DNA of 32,661 bases from Streptomyces soli (GCF_003999195.1 NZ_RJVR01000264.1:1-32661); one strand, 5' to 3'; counted from the stretch's first letter, positions 1-8,130 are shown. Notes: generated by a model not told the origin, from the sequence alone. A program made the numbers and translations.

Positions 1-855
1 TCCGCAGCCGGGACTCCCCACTCCACCATCGTCGGGAAAGTCCCACCTCGGACCGTTTCATGCAGCTTCACGGAGATCGTTTCGCTGAGAAAACTTCAAT
101 GGAAATCAAGCCACACTCACCGCGCTGCATCCAATCTGCATCACGCAAACCGATGGATCTACGAGCGGCTCACGGGCAGCCCCGTGCGCATGATGTCTAG
201 GAGTACCGCATCGACCTCTGATGACAAACCCAAGAAATACCCCCTGTTCAAGTTCGACATACACCCGGTCGAGGTCGACGAACTGACACGGCACTGCCGT
301 AGGCTGTTGCTAGCAGAAGGGATCGAAGAACCCTTGTCCTGGGAACCTGAAATTCCAGAGACACTGGATCACATGAAATTTCCTGGGATCCCCCTCGACA
401 TGATCCCTCCTTCTGCAGTGCACGAGATCCTCATCGGTGGCACCCTGAGTGCTTCGGCCGTCGCGAAATCCCTGGACACGAGCGCAGCGCACATCCGTTG
501 CATTATGGACCGCAACCCACTTAGCAGACGGGAGGTTGTCGCAACCCGCAACGAGACATGGCGCGAGTTGTACCTTTCCGGCCAATCTATCACGGCCATC
601 GGACGGACAGTAGGAGGAGGCCACCCAGTCATTCTCAAGGAACTGAGACGAATGGGGGTCGAGATCCGTCCCAGAGCCCCTAAACGTCTATACGCACACT
701 TGACCCAGGAAGTAATCCACCGATATATCCAGCTCGAGGAATCGCTCCAGGAGATCGCTGATGCGACGGGCATGTGTCGAGCCACAGTGCGCAACATGCT
801 GAAACGCGAAGGAGTCAGCCGACGTCGTTGCGGGCGCCGTCCCGTGCAGCAGTGA
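1..855 (+). CDS. HTH DNA-binding protein, probable TniQ/TnsD-like C-terminal part (5' end outside window)
   Basis: The frame is open from the first base of the window to the stop at 853-855, so this is the C-terminal ~284 residues of a longer protein; the internal ATG at 184 need not be the start. The piece before it (HHANRWIYERLTGSP) and a run of helix-turn-helix-like segments after it (SASAVAKSLDTSAAHIRCIM, SITAIGRTVGGGHPVILKEL, SLQEIADATGMCRATVRNML) resemble the HTH-rich C-terminal halves of actinobacterial TniQ/TnsD-type target-selection proteins. The tail is basic (RRRCGRRP). Base composition is visibly less GC-extreme than the genes to the right, which suggests acquired DNA. The TniQ zinc-binding N-terminus would lie left of the window, so the family call is an inference; a generic HTH regulator is the alternative. 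Confidence 0.5.
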   Translation, partial: SAAGTPHSTIVGKVPPRTVSCSFTEIVSLRKLQWKSSHTHRAASNLHHANRWIYERLTGSPVRMMSRSTASTSDDKPKKYPLFKFDIHPVEVDELTRHCRRLLLAEGIEEPLSWEPEIPETLDHMKFPGIPLDMIPPSAVHEILIGGTLSASAVAKSLDTSAAHIRCIMDRNPLSRREVVATRNETWRELYLSGQSITAIGRTVGGGHPVILKELRRMGVEIRPRAPKRLYAHLTQEVIHRYIQLEESLQEIADATGMCRATVRNMLKREGVSRRRCGRRPVQQ

Positions 856-1770
856 CCTGCAGTCCGATCCAACTGTCTGATGCTCCGGTCCGGTCCCCGG
901 AGGAGGAACCAGCGCGCCGGTCCCCATGTATTACCAGGCGGCGGGCGCTACCGCTGCTCGGCTTCGCTACCGGCTCCCCTAACTCGCATTTCCCGATGGC
1001 CTGGTCATTAAGCCGATGACCGATTCGCAGCTCTCGGCCGCGTTGCACGTTATGAGCGTGCCGATCGACCGCTTCGGCGGGACCACCACGGGTCATCTGT
1101 CTCGCTATCACCAGATGGCGCTGAACAAGGATCATGTTCCCGACTCATATTGGTCCGGCGGACGATCCCGGTGCCCTGTCCCAGGAGCCGTTTGAGGAGC
1201 AGACCGGACGGGTGCTGATCGCATCGACTCCGACGTAGTCGGGATCCTGGGAGCGAACGGCCTTGGCGCGCCTCTGGTTGCCCAGCCCGGGACCAAGCCG
1301 TCATGGGCCCCTGCTGGGCACCTGGGACCGTGCGCCACACGGCGCAGGTCCCCAGTAGTTGCGCCCGGACGCCCATGCATCGTCGTGGACCAGCTGTCGG
1401 GTTCGAGGTTGCACTGCGACCACGCCGACTTCACCACCTGCCCGCACTTCCGGCAGATGGTCGCAGACTGCATCGGCGTCGACGTATCCCCGCACATGTC
1501 GGCGCCGTCCCATTGACCGGGAACGCTCGTGTGCCCGAGTAACGGCGGGGTCGCGCGGCCACACGCTGCAGGATGGCAGGCTTGGCCCTCGGCCCCGTTC
1601 AGAATCGCCGATGGGGACACCAGGTACATCAATCGCCGACACTCCCATTGCTCAACTGGTACAGCTCACAAGCGACTTCGGTTAGTGCGCCCAGGCGGTG
1701 ACGGTCGAGCACAGTGCCCGCACCAGCTTCGCCACCAGGAGAACCCACTCGGATCCATGACCACACGAGC
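856..1770. other. No intact gene; eroded coding remnants
   Basis: No full-length gene is convincing here. A plus-strand frame from ATG 1016 reads MTDSQLSAALHVMSVPIDRF and meets TGA at 1193-1195; the same frame continues open to a stop near 1512 and includes HCDHADFTTCPHFRQMVADC, which looks like real protein. A neighbouring frame around 1133-1240 reads DDPGALSQEPFEEQTGRVL, also protein-like. Together they suggest one old gene broken by an in-frame stop and frameshifts. I do not recognise the family. Its position beside the TniQ-like gene fits transposon-edge debris. Confidence 0.35.
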
Positions 1771-1802
1771 GGCCTGAATGTGCACCATCCCTCCTGGCCC
1801 TG

Positions 1803-2612
1803 GTGGCTCTCGCCATGGCCGTGAAGGTCGTAAAGCAGTACGAACAAGGAGTCCTGTTCCGGTTCGGCCGGCTCGTCGGAGCACGTTCCCCGGGGCTGCG
1901 GTTCATCATCCCGGTCGTCGATGTCCTGCACCGGGTGTCGCTGCGGATCGTCACGATGTCGATCCATTCCCAGGGGATCATCACCCGGGACAACGTCAGC
2001 GTCGACGTATCGGCGGTGGCGTACTTCCGGGTCGTCGACGCAGTGAAGTCGGTCATCGCGATCGAGAACGTCCACGCGGCGATCAATCAGATCGCCCAGA
2101 CCACCCTGCGCAAGGTCGTCGGCCGGCACACGCTCGACGAGACGCTGTCGGAGACCGACCGCATCAACCTGGGCATCCGCGAGATTCTCGATGTGGCGAC
2201 TGCCGAATGGGGCGTCGAGGTCACCCTGGTCGAGCTCAAGGACATCCGACTGCCGGACAGCATGAAGCGGGCGATGGCGCCCGCCAGGCCGAGGCTGAGC
2301 GGGAGAAGCGCGCCAAGATCATCAATGCTGAGGGGGAATCGCTCGCGTCGGCCGCGCTCGGCGACGCCTCGGACACGATGATGGCCCACTCGCTGGCCCT
2401 GCAACTGCGCAATCTGCAAGGCCTGGTGGAGATCGGCGTCGACAAGAACACCACCGTCGTGTTCCCCGCCCCCCTCATGAGCACCGTCGGCGAACTCGGC
2501 GCCTTCCTCGCCCGGGAAACGGCCGCGGCCGCACCCCCCGCCCGCACCACCCGTCGACATCACCAAGACGATCCCCGGCCCCGTGCCGAACGGAGCAACC
2601 GAGACCGTGTGA
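1803..2612 (+). pseudogene. SPFH/stomatin-like (slipin) protein with two compensating frameshifts
   Basis: Encodes an SPFH/band-7 membrane scaffold protein of the slipin type. The frame from GTG 1803 reads a short hydrophobic lead, then KQYEQGVLFRFGRLVGARSP, SQGIITRDNVSVDVSAVAYF and VVGRHTLDETLSETDRINLG, all hallmarks of the SPFH domain. At about 2276-2285 (ATGGCGCCCGCCAG) the frame shifts; the coiled-coil part (RQAEAEREKRAKIINAEGES) and VVFPAPLMSTVGELGAFLA lie in the next frame. Near 2530-2545, in a C run, it returns to the first frame and ends DITKTIPGPVPNGATETV at 2612. Both shifts sit in C-rich runs and cancel, so either sequencing error or true decay is possible. The N-terminal membrane anchor looks short: the frame upstream is open only from 1761. 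The 3' end overlaps the convergent ATPase by ~50 bp. Such proteins organise membrane microdomains and protease complexes. Confidence 0.8.
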
Positions 2613-5235
2613 TCAGCGCTCCTTCGAGGTCCGCGCCGTCACGGCGCCAGCGCGGACCGCTCCGCGCGGACCGGTTCTCGGCGCGGGCGGCACAGAAGCC
2701 CGCCAGACCGGCCGCCAGGGCGGCGGTCAGGCCGGGCCAGGATGGCGGCGAGGTATTCAGCACGGTCTGCAGGAACGGCAGGTACAGCGCGGCGGCGCCC
2801 AGGCCCACCGAGGCCAGCACGGCGGCGGGCAGGAACGGGTTCTCCCGGGTGAACAGCCGCTCGCGCAGTCCGAGTACGACGCCGAGCTGGGCGGTCAGCA
2901 GAGCGAGGAACAAGGTGGTCTGCCAGGGTTGCCCGGAGTGCCGGACCCACAGACCCGCCGCGAGGCTCGCGGTGGTGACCAGCGCTGCCAGGCGCAGTAC
3001 CCGCTGCCACAGCCCATCGCCAAGCACGTGCTGGTGCGGCGGGCGCGGCGGACGCCGCATGGCGTTCGGTGAGACTGGTTCGGCGCCCATGGCGACGCCG
3101 GTCAGGCCGTGCGTGAGCAGGTTGATCCACAGGATCTGGCCGGCCCGCAGCGGCAGGGCGAAACCGAGCCACGGCCCGAACAGCATGATGAGGATCTCCG
3201 CCGCACCGCCGGCCAGGGCGTAGAGCAGGAAGCGCCGGATGTTGTCGTACACCCGGCGTCCCTCCTCCACGGCCGAGACCACGGTGGACAGTTCGTCGTC
3301 GGCGAGCACCAGGTCGGCGGCCTGCCGGGCGACCTCGGTTCCCCGGCGGCCCATCGCCACGCCGATGTCGGCCTGTCGCAGGGCCGGGCCGTCGTTGACG
3401 CCGTCGCCGGTCATGGCGGTGACCGCGCCGTGGGCCCGCCATGCCTGCACGATGTCCAGCTTCTGCTGCGGCGTGGTACGGGCGAACACCCTTACCCGCG
3501 TGGGGTCCGGGACCTGCCCGGCGGCCAGTTCCCGGCCGCTGACCACCGCACCGTCGCCTTCCGGGCCGAGGACGCCCACGCGGGCGGCGATGGCGCGGGC
3601 GGTGGCCGGATGGTCGCCGGTGATCAACACCGGTGTGATACCTGCTCGGCGGCAGGCCGCGACGGTGGCTGCGGCGGCTTCCTTGGGCGGGTCGCTGATC
3701 GCCGCAAGGCCCAGCAGCCGCAGCCCGGTCTCCGCGTCCTCGTACCCAGCGGGCAGGCCGTCGCGGACGGCCGATGCCACGGCCAGGACCCGGAAGCCCT
3801 CGGCGGACAATACCTCGGCCTCTCGGCGGGCACGATCCAAGGTCTCCGGGCTCTCATCCAGGGGTGCGCCGTCCAGCACCGCCTCCGGCGCGCCCTTGAG
3901 GCAGACCTCGACCTGCCCGGAGGGCGTACGGTGCCAGGTCGTCATGCGCTTGCGAAGGCTGTCGAACGGCGCCTCGCCGACCCGGGGACGGGTGCTCAGC
4001 AGCTCCTCGCGGTCGCATCCCGCCTTCGCCGCGGCGGCAAGCAGCGCGGCCTCGGTGGGGTCGCCGAGCGCCGTCCAGCGGTCCTCGCCGTCCCCGGGTG
4101 GCCGCAGCGAGGCGTCGTTGCACAGCGTCGCGGCGGTGAGCAGCGCGCGTACGGCCCGGGTGGCGGCCCGGTCCGCCAGGACCTGGCCGGCGGGCTCGTA
4201 TCCGGTGCCGGTGAGCGTGGCCGTGCCGTCGGCGGTCCATACCCGCTCCACGACCATCCGGCCCTCGGTAAGGGTGCCGGTCTTGTCGGTGGCCAGCATG
4301 GTGACCGAGCCGAGGGTCTCCACGGCGGGCAGCCGCCGTACGACGGCGTGGCGGGCGGCCATCCGCCGCGCACCCAGCGCCAGCCCGAGGGTGACGACGG
4401 CGGGCAGCGACTCCGGGACGGCGGCCACCACGAGGCTGATCGCGGTCACCGCCATGATCTCCAGAGACTGGCCGCGGGCCAACCCCAGAGCGAAGACGAC
4501 CAGGCACAGCACCACAGTGACCAGGGCCAGCGCCCGGCCGAGGCCGGCCAGCCGGCGCTGCAACGGGGTCAGTTCCTGCCGGGGCTGCAGCGCGGCGGCG
4601 ATCCGGCCGAGCGCGCTGTGCGCCCCGGTGGCGGTGATGGTGGCGACCGCCCGGCCGCGTACGACGACCGTGCCCGCCCGCAACTGTGCGGCCTCCGCAT
4701 TGGCGTCGTTCCGGTCGGTGGCATCGGCGTCCTTGTCCACCGGCACCGACTCGCCGGTCAGGGCCGACTCGTCGACGAGAAGGGCGGACGCCTGAAACAG
4801 GTCCGCGTCCGCGGGGACGATGTCGCCCTCGCCGAGCAGCAGCACATCGCCCGGCACCACGGCCGCCGACGGCACCTCCCGTTCGGCGCCGTCGCGCAGC
4901 ACTCGCGCGGTCGGGGCGGTCATGACGGACAGCGCCGCGACCGCGTTGTCGGCCCGTACCTCCTGGATCACCCCGACCGTAGTGTTCACCACGATCACCA
5001 GGGCGATCACGACCGCGTCGGGGTGGTCGCCAGTGGCCACAGTCAGCACGACGGCAGCCAGCAGGACCAGGATCAGGGGGTCGCGCAGCTGCGCGGCGAT
5101 CCGCGACCACAGCGGGATCCGGCGCTGCCGGCCCACCTCGTTGGGGCCGCACTCCGTCAGCCGCCGGGCGGCCTCGTCCTCGGTGAGGCCGCCCGGGCGC
5201 GTGAGGCCTGGGGCGTCGTTGAACGTACGGGTCAT
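2560..5235 (-). CDS. Cation-translocating P-type ATPase (type II, Ca2+-ATPase-like)
   Basis: An intact 891-residue P2-type ATPase exporting a cation at the cost of ATP, in the cytoplasmic membrane. Visible in order: N-terminal cation-ATPase domain, TGES (160-163) in the actuator, PESLP in M4 (274-278), phosphorylation motif DKTGTLT with Asp317, KGAP (447-450) in the nucleotide domain, TGDGVND (609-615), then a six-helix C-terminal membrane domain. Of SERCA's ion ligands, the M4 Glu (E275), M5 Glu (E680), M6 Asn (N705) and Thr (T708) are kept, but M5 Asn768 aligns with Gly677 and the shared Asp800 with His709. M. tuberculosis CtpF, a DosR-regulon member, is a comparable ATPase. It is the last gene of the minus-strand operon that starts with the USP at 7660. 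Substrate is uncertain: Ca2+ by family, but the ligand changes argue for caution. Confidence 0.93.
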   Translation of the reverse strand: MTRTFNDAPGLTRPGGLTEDEAARRLTECGPNEVGRQRRIPLWSRIAAQLRDPLILVLLAAVVLTVATGDHPDAVVIALVIVVNTTVGVIQEVRADNAVAALSVMTAPTARVLRDGAEREVPSAAVVPGDVLLLGEGDIVPADADLFQASALLVDESALTGESVPVDKDADATDRNDANAEAAQLRAGTVVVRGRAVATITATGAHSALGRIAAALQPRQELTPLQRRLAGLGRALALVTVVLCLVVFALGLARGQSLEIMAVTAISLVVAAVPESLPAVVTLGLALGARRMAARHAVVRRLPAVETLGSVTMLATDKTGTLTEGRMVVERVWTADGTATLTGTGYEPAGQVLADRAATRAVRALLTAATLCNDASLRPPGDGEDRWTALGDPTEAALLAAAAKAGCDREELLSTRPRVGEAPFDSLRKRMTTWHRTPSGQVEVCLKGAPEAVLDGAPLDESPETLDRARREAEVLSAEGFRVLAVASAVRDGLPAGYEDAETGLRLLGLAAISDPPKEAAAATVAACRRAGITPVLITGDHPATARAIAARVGVLGPEGDGAVVSGRELAAGQVPDPTRVRVFARTTPQQKLDIVQAWRAHGAVTAMTGDGVNDGPALRQADIGVAMGRRGTEVARQAADLVLADDELSTVVSAVEEGRRVYDNIRRFLLYALAGGAAEILIMLFGPWLGFALPLRAGQILWINLLTHGLTGVAMGAEPVSPNAMRRPPRPPHQHVLGDGLWQRVLRLAALVTTASLAAGLWVRHSGQPWQTTLFLALLTAQLGVVLGLRERLFTRENPFLPAAVLASVGLGAAALYLPFLQTVLNTSPPSWPGLTAALAAGLAGFCAARAENRSARSGPRWRRDGADLEGALITRSRLLRSARGRGSSW

Positions 5236-5282
5236 GATCGTCTCCGGGGCGTCTACGGCTCATACGGCCGGGCGGCATGGGG

Positions 5283-5660
5283 TCAGTACAGCGAGCCGTG
5301 CCACGACTGGGCCACGGCGACGATCACCGCAGTGTCGAGCAGCGCCCCGAGGGCCAGCGGCCGGTGGAACCAGATCGCCTTCAGGGTGAGCCCGCAGGTA
5401 GCCGCCATGAAGGCTGCCACCGCCCACCAGCCGGTGCCCGCCGCCACGCCCGCGCCCGCGAGCGCGTAAAGGATTGCCGTGTCCGAGGCGAAAGACACCG
5501 ACACGGCCGCGGCCGGGAACTCGGCGACGTGGACCGCCGCGAGCGCCCAGGAGTGGCGGGGGTTGAAGGGCTCCTCCCGGCCGGACTGCGCGGGCGCCCA
5601 GACGCTCAGGTGCAGCAGCCCGTGCACGATGAGGAACGCGGTGGCCAGGGGAGTGATCAC
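5283..5660 (-). CDS. Small four-helix membrane protein, unknown function
   Basis: A protein of about 125 residues starting at GTG 5658-5660, whose GTGA overlaps the TGA stop of the DUF4389 gene; a GGAGG stands just upstream, so translation is coupled. The product has about four hydrophobic segments (starting ITPLATAFLIVHGLLHL, then around HSWALAAVHVAEF, AILYALAGAGVAAG, WWAVAAFMAATCGL) and ends AVAQSWHGSLY. I do not recognise a named family. It lies 47 bp upstream of the Ca2+-type ATPase, in an operon of stress and redox genes, so a membrane stress role is plausible but unproven. The same frame is open backwards through the DUF4389 gene into the flavodoxin gene; that is a GC-rich accident, as the GTGA overlap and ribosome binding site define the start here. 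Confidence 0.75.
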   Translation of the reverse strand: MITPLATAFLIVHGLLHLSVWAPAQSGREEPFNPRHSWALAAVHVAEFPAAAVSVSFASDTAILYALAGAGVAAGTGWWAVAAFMAATCGLTLKAIWFHRPLALGALLDTAVIVAVAQSWHGSLY

Positions 5661-6316
5661 GACAGCTCCTCCGGTTCGCTGCCGCCCATGTCCAGCCGGA
5701 AGGGCGGATAGACGTCCGTCATCAGCGCCGCGTAGGCGGCGACCCGCAGCACCCACCGGTTGAGGCCCATGACCAAGTCGAACAGGTCCTTCGGGTACTT
5801 CTCGGTGAAGGCCACGAAGAAGCCGGCGATGATCGCGAGGGCGGAGATCAGCCCGCCGGACCACCAGCCGTCGCGGAAGCCACCGAGGAAGAAGCCGACC
5901 ACGATGTAGTGCGGGATGGCCAGCAGCCACCACTTCACTAGCACCAGGCCGCGCGACAGCCGCGCGGGGTAGGCGATGTCCAGCCGGGCCGGGTAGTCCT
6001 GCTCCTCGCCCAGGCTGAACGGCGGGTAGCGGTCGGTGGCGAGCGCGCCGTAGGAGTAGTACGCCACCCGCCAACTCCAGCGGAGTACGCCGACGTTGAA
6101 GTCGAACAGGGCCCGCGGGTAGCGCTCGGTGAACAGGATCGCGAAGAACACGATCACGCTGACGACGGTGAAGGCGATCCACAGGAAGAACAGCACGATG
6201 TAGTACGGGATGACCAGGATCCACTTCACCAGCCACAGCCTGCGGGACAGTGGCGCGTCCAGCACCGCCTCCACTCGCACCGGGCGGTCCGGTGTCGTTG
6301 CCGTCGTGGATGTCAT
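5657..6316 (-). CDS. DUF4389 membrane protein (two repeats)
   Basis: A 219-residue membrane protein with two copies of the DUF4389 unit. Each has an aromatic helix with a K-W-x3-IP-x-Y/H core (WLVKWILVIPYYIVLFFLW and LVKWWLLAIPHYIVVGFFL), then a second hydrophobic stretch, then a YP-x2-LFDF/L-x-GL/VxRW segment ending in DxYPPF. The domain's function is unknown. The start at ATG 6316 (MTSTTATTPDRP) fits the family start; an upstream in-frame GTG at 6340 exists. No ribosome binding site is visible before 6316, because the upstream DNA is the truncated tail of the flavodoxin gene, which suggests a deletion removed the original leader. The stop overlaps the next gene (GTGA). Confidence 0.85.
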   Translation of the reverse strand: MTSTTATTPDRPVRVEAVLDAPLSRRLWLVKWILVIPYYIVLFFLWIAFTVVSVIVFFAILFTERYPRALFDFNVGVLRWSWRVAYYSYGALATDRYPPFSLGEEQDYPARLDIAYPARLSRGLVLVKWWLLAIPHYIVVGFFLGGFRDGWWSGGLISALAIIAGFFVAFTEKYPKDLFDLVMGLNRWVLRVAAYAALMTDVYPPFRLDMGGSEPEELS

Positions 6317-6725
6317 GGAGTTTGAAGGGCAGCTGGTCACGGGTGACGACGCCGGAGAACAGCCGGTGTCCGCGGGGGTGCACGGCGGCCTGGACCTCGC
6401 CGATCACCTTGGGCTCCTCCTTGTCGGCCAGCGGCTTCAACGGGCCGCGCAGGGCGCCCGGCATACCGACGCTGAAGATCCACACCGGATGGCCGGCGAG
6501 CAGTTCCCGGTTCGCCCGGACGAAGCCGGTGGCCCCGGGCAGCCAGGCCTGGCCGTGGATGGCGCTGCCGAGCACGAACGCGGTGTACGCGCCGGGGTCC
6601 CCGACCTCGTCCAGGAACCCGACGTCGGCCTTGATCCCCTGGCCAGTGATCCGGGCGCCGATCCGCTCCGCGATCCCGCGGGTGGAGCCATGGGCGCTCG
6701 CGTATCCCACCAGCACCTTGGTCAT
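6290..6725 (-). pseudogene. Flavodoxin-domain protein, C-terminus lost at a deletion junction
   Basis: The N-terminus (KVLVGYASAHGSTRGIAERI) is a clear flavodoxin/HemG-type FMN-binding loop: T/S-x-HGST-x2-IAE. The segment AFVLGSAIHGQAWLPGATGF and the FSVGMPGAL core follow as in flavodoxin-like proteins of Streptomyces stress clusters. Family members normally continue about 30 residues past VTRDQLP; here the frame instead runs into FKLHDIHDGND, which is the 5' end of the DUF4389 gene read out of frame, and then stays open for hundreds of codons. I therefore place the real end near 6330-6290 and infer a deletion fusing the two genes. ATG 6725 overlaps the USP stop (ATGA), so the gene is coupled to it. 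The FMN-binding half is preserved, so partial folding cannot be excluded. Confidence 0.75.
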
Positions 6726-7111
6726 GGCGCTGCACCGCCCTTCTGAAGGTCGTACGTCTCGTCGTTCAAGGCCGGCACCAGGGCCACCGGGCAGTGGGCA
6801 TGGTGGCTCCGCCGCACAAGCGCTGCCGCCGCGTCCTCGGCCACCGGAGTGCCCAGCACCTCCAGCTCCGGTGCGAGGCCCGTGGCCCGGGCGGCGGCCG
6901 ACTCCACCAGCGCCCGGGCGCCGCGCGGCGACGGCGCCGCGTAATGCGGCCCGGTACCCAAGTGCCGTACCCAGGGCAGGCCGTGCACGATCTCCAGCGG
7001 CACCCCACGGCGCCGCGCCTCCTCCACTGCCTGGTCCAGCGCGCGCTCGGCGCCCCTGGAACCGTCCACTCCGACGACCACATGCTCCTGTGACGACCCA
7101 CGGGTGTCCAT
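6722..7111 (-). CDS. Universal stress protein lacking its ATP-binding glycine loop
   Basis: A USP-domain protein of 129 residues, clearly shorter than the usual ~145-150. The start HVVVGVDGSRGAERALDQAV is canonical, with the D-G-S strand-1 motif, and LEIVHGLPWV is strand 2. After VLGTPVAEDAAAALVRRS the sequence jumps directly to HHAHCPVALVP. The strand-4 and G-x2-G-x9-G-S/T nucleotide-binding loop that normally lies between (about 25-30 residues) is absent with the frame kept, so ATP binding is very unlikely. Either an in-frame deletion inactivated it or it is now a non-nucleotide USP. It is second in the operon from 7660, with its TGA overlapping the flavodoxin ATG. M. tuberculosis has several DosR-regulated USPs. 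Confidence 0.8.
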   Translation of the reverse strand: MDTRGSSQEHVVVGVDGSRGAERALDQAVEEARRRGVPLEIVHGLPWVRHLGTGPHYAAPSPRGARALVESAAARATGLAPELEVLGTPVAEDAAAALVRRSHHAHCPVALVPALNDETYDLQKGGAAP

Positions 7112-7151
7112 CGTCAGCTCCTCGGACTCGGTCCCCCCGTGTCAGCAGTTC

Positions 7152-7660
7152 TCACCCGGCTGCACGGGTGGTCTCCAGGTACGTCGCCGACGGAAGGTCT
7201 CGCCGGGCCGGCGTCGTGCGAGGCTCCGGCACGGTGACCACCGGGCAGTGGGCGTTGCGTACGCAATCACGGGCCACCGGACCCAGGCCGGGTGGCGCGC
7301 CGGCCCCGGGAAGGCGGCGTCCCAGGGCCAGCAGCAGGGCGTCGTCGGCGTGCCGCAGCAGCACCGGCACCGGCCGGCCTTCGGCCAGCACGGCCCGTAC
7401 CTCGCATCCGTGGTGAGTACGACGGACAAGGCGGCGTACAGCAGCCGGCCCGCACGGGCCCGCTCCTCGGCCGGTGTCCGGCGCGTCGCAGAGGTCGCAT
7501 ACGGCGCGCGCAGTCGGTCGGACGGCTCCCAGGCATGGACCGCGACAAGCGGCACCCGAAGCAGGCGTGCCTCGGACACGGCCCACCGCAGCGCGGCGAG
7601 CGACCCGCCGGAATCCGTCCACCCCACGACAATCGGTCGCGCGTCGGCGTATTCAGACAT
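7152..7660 (-). pseudogene. Universal stress protein, frameshifted
   Basis: ATG 7660 follows GGGAGG and begins MSEYADARPIVVGWTDSGGS, then LAALRWAVSEARLLRVPLVA and VHAWEPSDRLR, a USP strand 1-helix-strand 2 start with the motif degenerated to GWTDSGG. Near residue 82, around position 7410, the frame breaks. The continuation CEVRAVLAEGRPVPVLLRHA, then NAHCPVVTVPEP, lies in the adjacent frame ending at 7152. The nucleotide loop is also degenerate (LGRRLPGAGAPPGLG). It is the first gene of the six-gene minus-strand operon; two near-palindromic boxes lie 60-95 bp upstream. The break may be a sequencing error, but the poor motifs suggest weak selection. Confidence 0.75.
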
Positions 7661-7719
7661 GGTGACCGCCTCCCGGATCGCCGTACCTCCACGGTGCCGC
7701 GCCGCCGCGGACGCGGCCA

Positions 7720-7754
7720 GGGCCGACCGTCCCCGTCCCGGGGCCTGAGGTCCC
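7720..7754. promoter_or_regulatory. Tandem DosR/OsdR-like near-palindromic boxes
   Basis: Two sites 7 bp apart: GGGCCGACCGTCCC at 7720-7733 and GGGCCTGAGGTCCC at 7741-7754. The second closely resembles the core of the mycobacterial DosR box (GGGACT-N2-AGTCCC). They lie 60-95 bp upstream of the USP start at 7660, that is, at the head of the operon USP-USP-flavodoxin-DUF4389-membrane protein-ATPase. Binding by the response regulator encoded at 30889-31590 is inferred. Confidence 0.55.
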
Positions 7755-7848
7755 ATGTCCATGCGGACGGCGGCTCGGGATGGTGACAGGGGAAAATGCG
7801 GCTCCCCTGTCGTTTCCGTGGGTCGTTGACCAGGCCTGATACACACAA

Positions 7849-7914
7849 CACGCCGTACCCGGGGTACGTTTCGGCTTGCGATAGAACGAAACGGAAGAAC
7901 CTGGATACGGCGTG
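7849..7914. repeat. Long nested inverted repeat
   Basis: Outer arms CACGCCGTACCC (7849-7860) and GGATACGGCGTG (7903-7914) pair with one mismatch or bulge. Inner arms CGTTTCG (7867-7873) and CGAAACG (7887-7893) pair perfectly around a 13 bp loop. The whole is a cruciform-capable stem-loop between the USP operon and the RCK operon. It could be a terminator for the RCK operon, an operator, or the relic of a small mobile element. Confidence 0.6.
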
Positions 7915-8130
7915 CGATCTACAAGGATATGTACTCGGCTGCTCGGTGTCGAAAAGACCGTGATCGAGCTCGTGGAGGCCGAGGAGCCCGATGCGGGCGA
8001 GGGCGGCCCGGAGGATGTGCTGATAGTGCACCACCGCCCGGCGGCCCGCGTCAGAGCCGAACGGGGCCGACCCGAGCCGCTCGGCCCATGGCCGGATCGC
8101 GGTGGGCCGACCGGTCCCCGTCCGTGTCAC
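7915..8130 (-). CDS. Unrecognised ORF coupled to the RCK genes; probably a remnant
   Basis: GTG 8130 overlaps the stop of the upstream RCK gene as GTGA, the same coupling used throughout this operon. The first residues (MTRTGTGRPTAIRPWAERLG, then YQHILRAALARIGLLGLHEL) look protein-like, but the frame then passes through the long inverted repeat and continues open only because of GC bias. I recognise no family. It may be the 5' part of a fourth operon gene cut off by a rearrangement. The end given is where plausible sequence stops, at the inverted repeat; the frame itself stays open to 7267. Confidence 0.25.

Noticed and set aside
1778..3223. 481-codon plus-strand frame crossing the slipin gene into the ATPase
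   Set aside because: Only the piece from about 2280 to 2540 (slipin coiled coil and tail) is real; the rest is out-of-frame or antisense reading.
3109..5469. 786-codon plus-strand frame opposite the P-type ATPase
   Set aside because: It is antisense to a well-conserved ATPase, is rich in Gly/Arg/Gln/His as expected for a shadow, and shows no domain.
5283..6725. One continuous 480-codon minus-strand frame from flavodoxin to the small membrane protein
   Set aside because: The middle third is the DUF4389 gene read out of frame, and the membrane protein has its own GTGA start and GGAGG. The open frame reflects lack of stops in GC-rich DNA, not a fusion protein.
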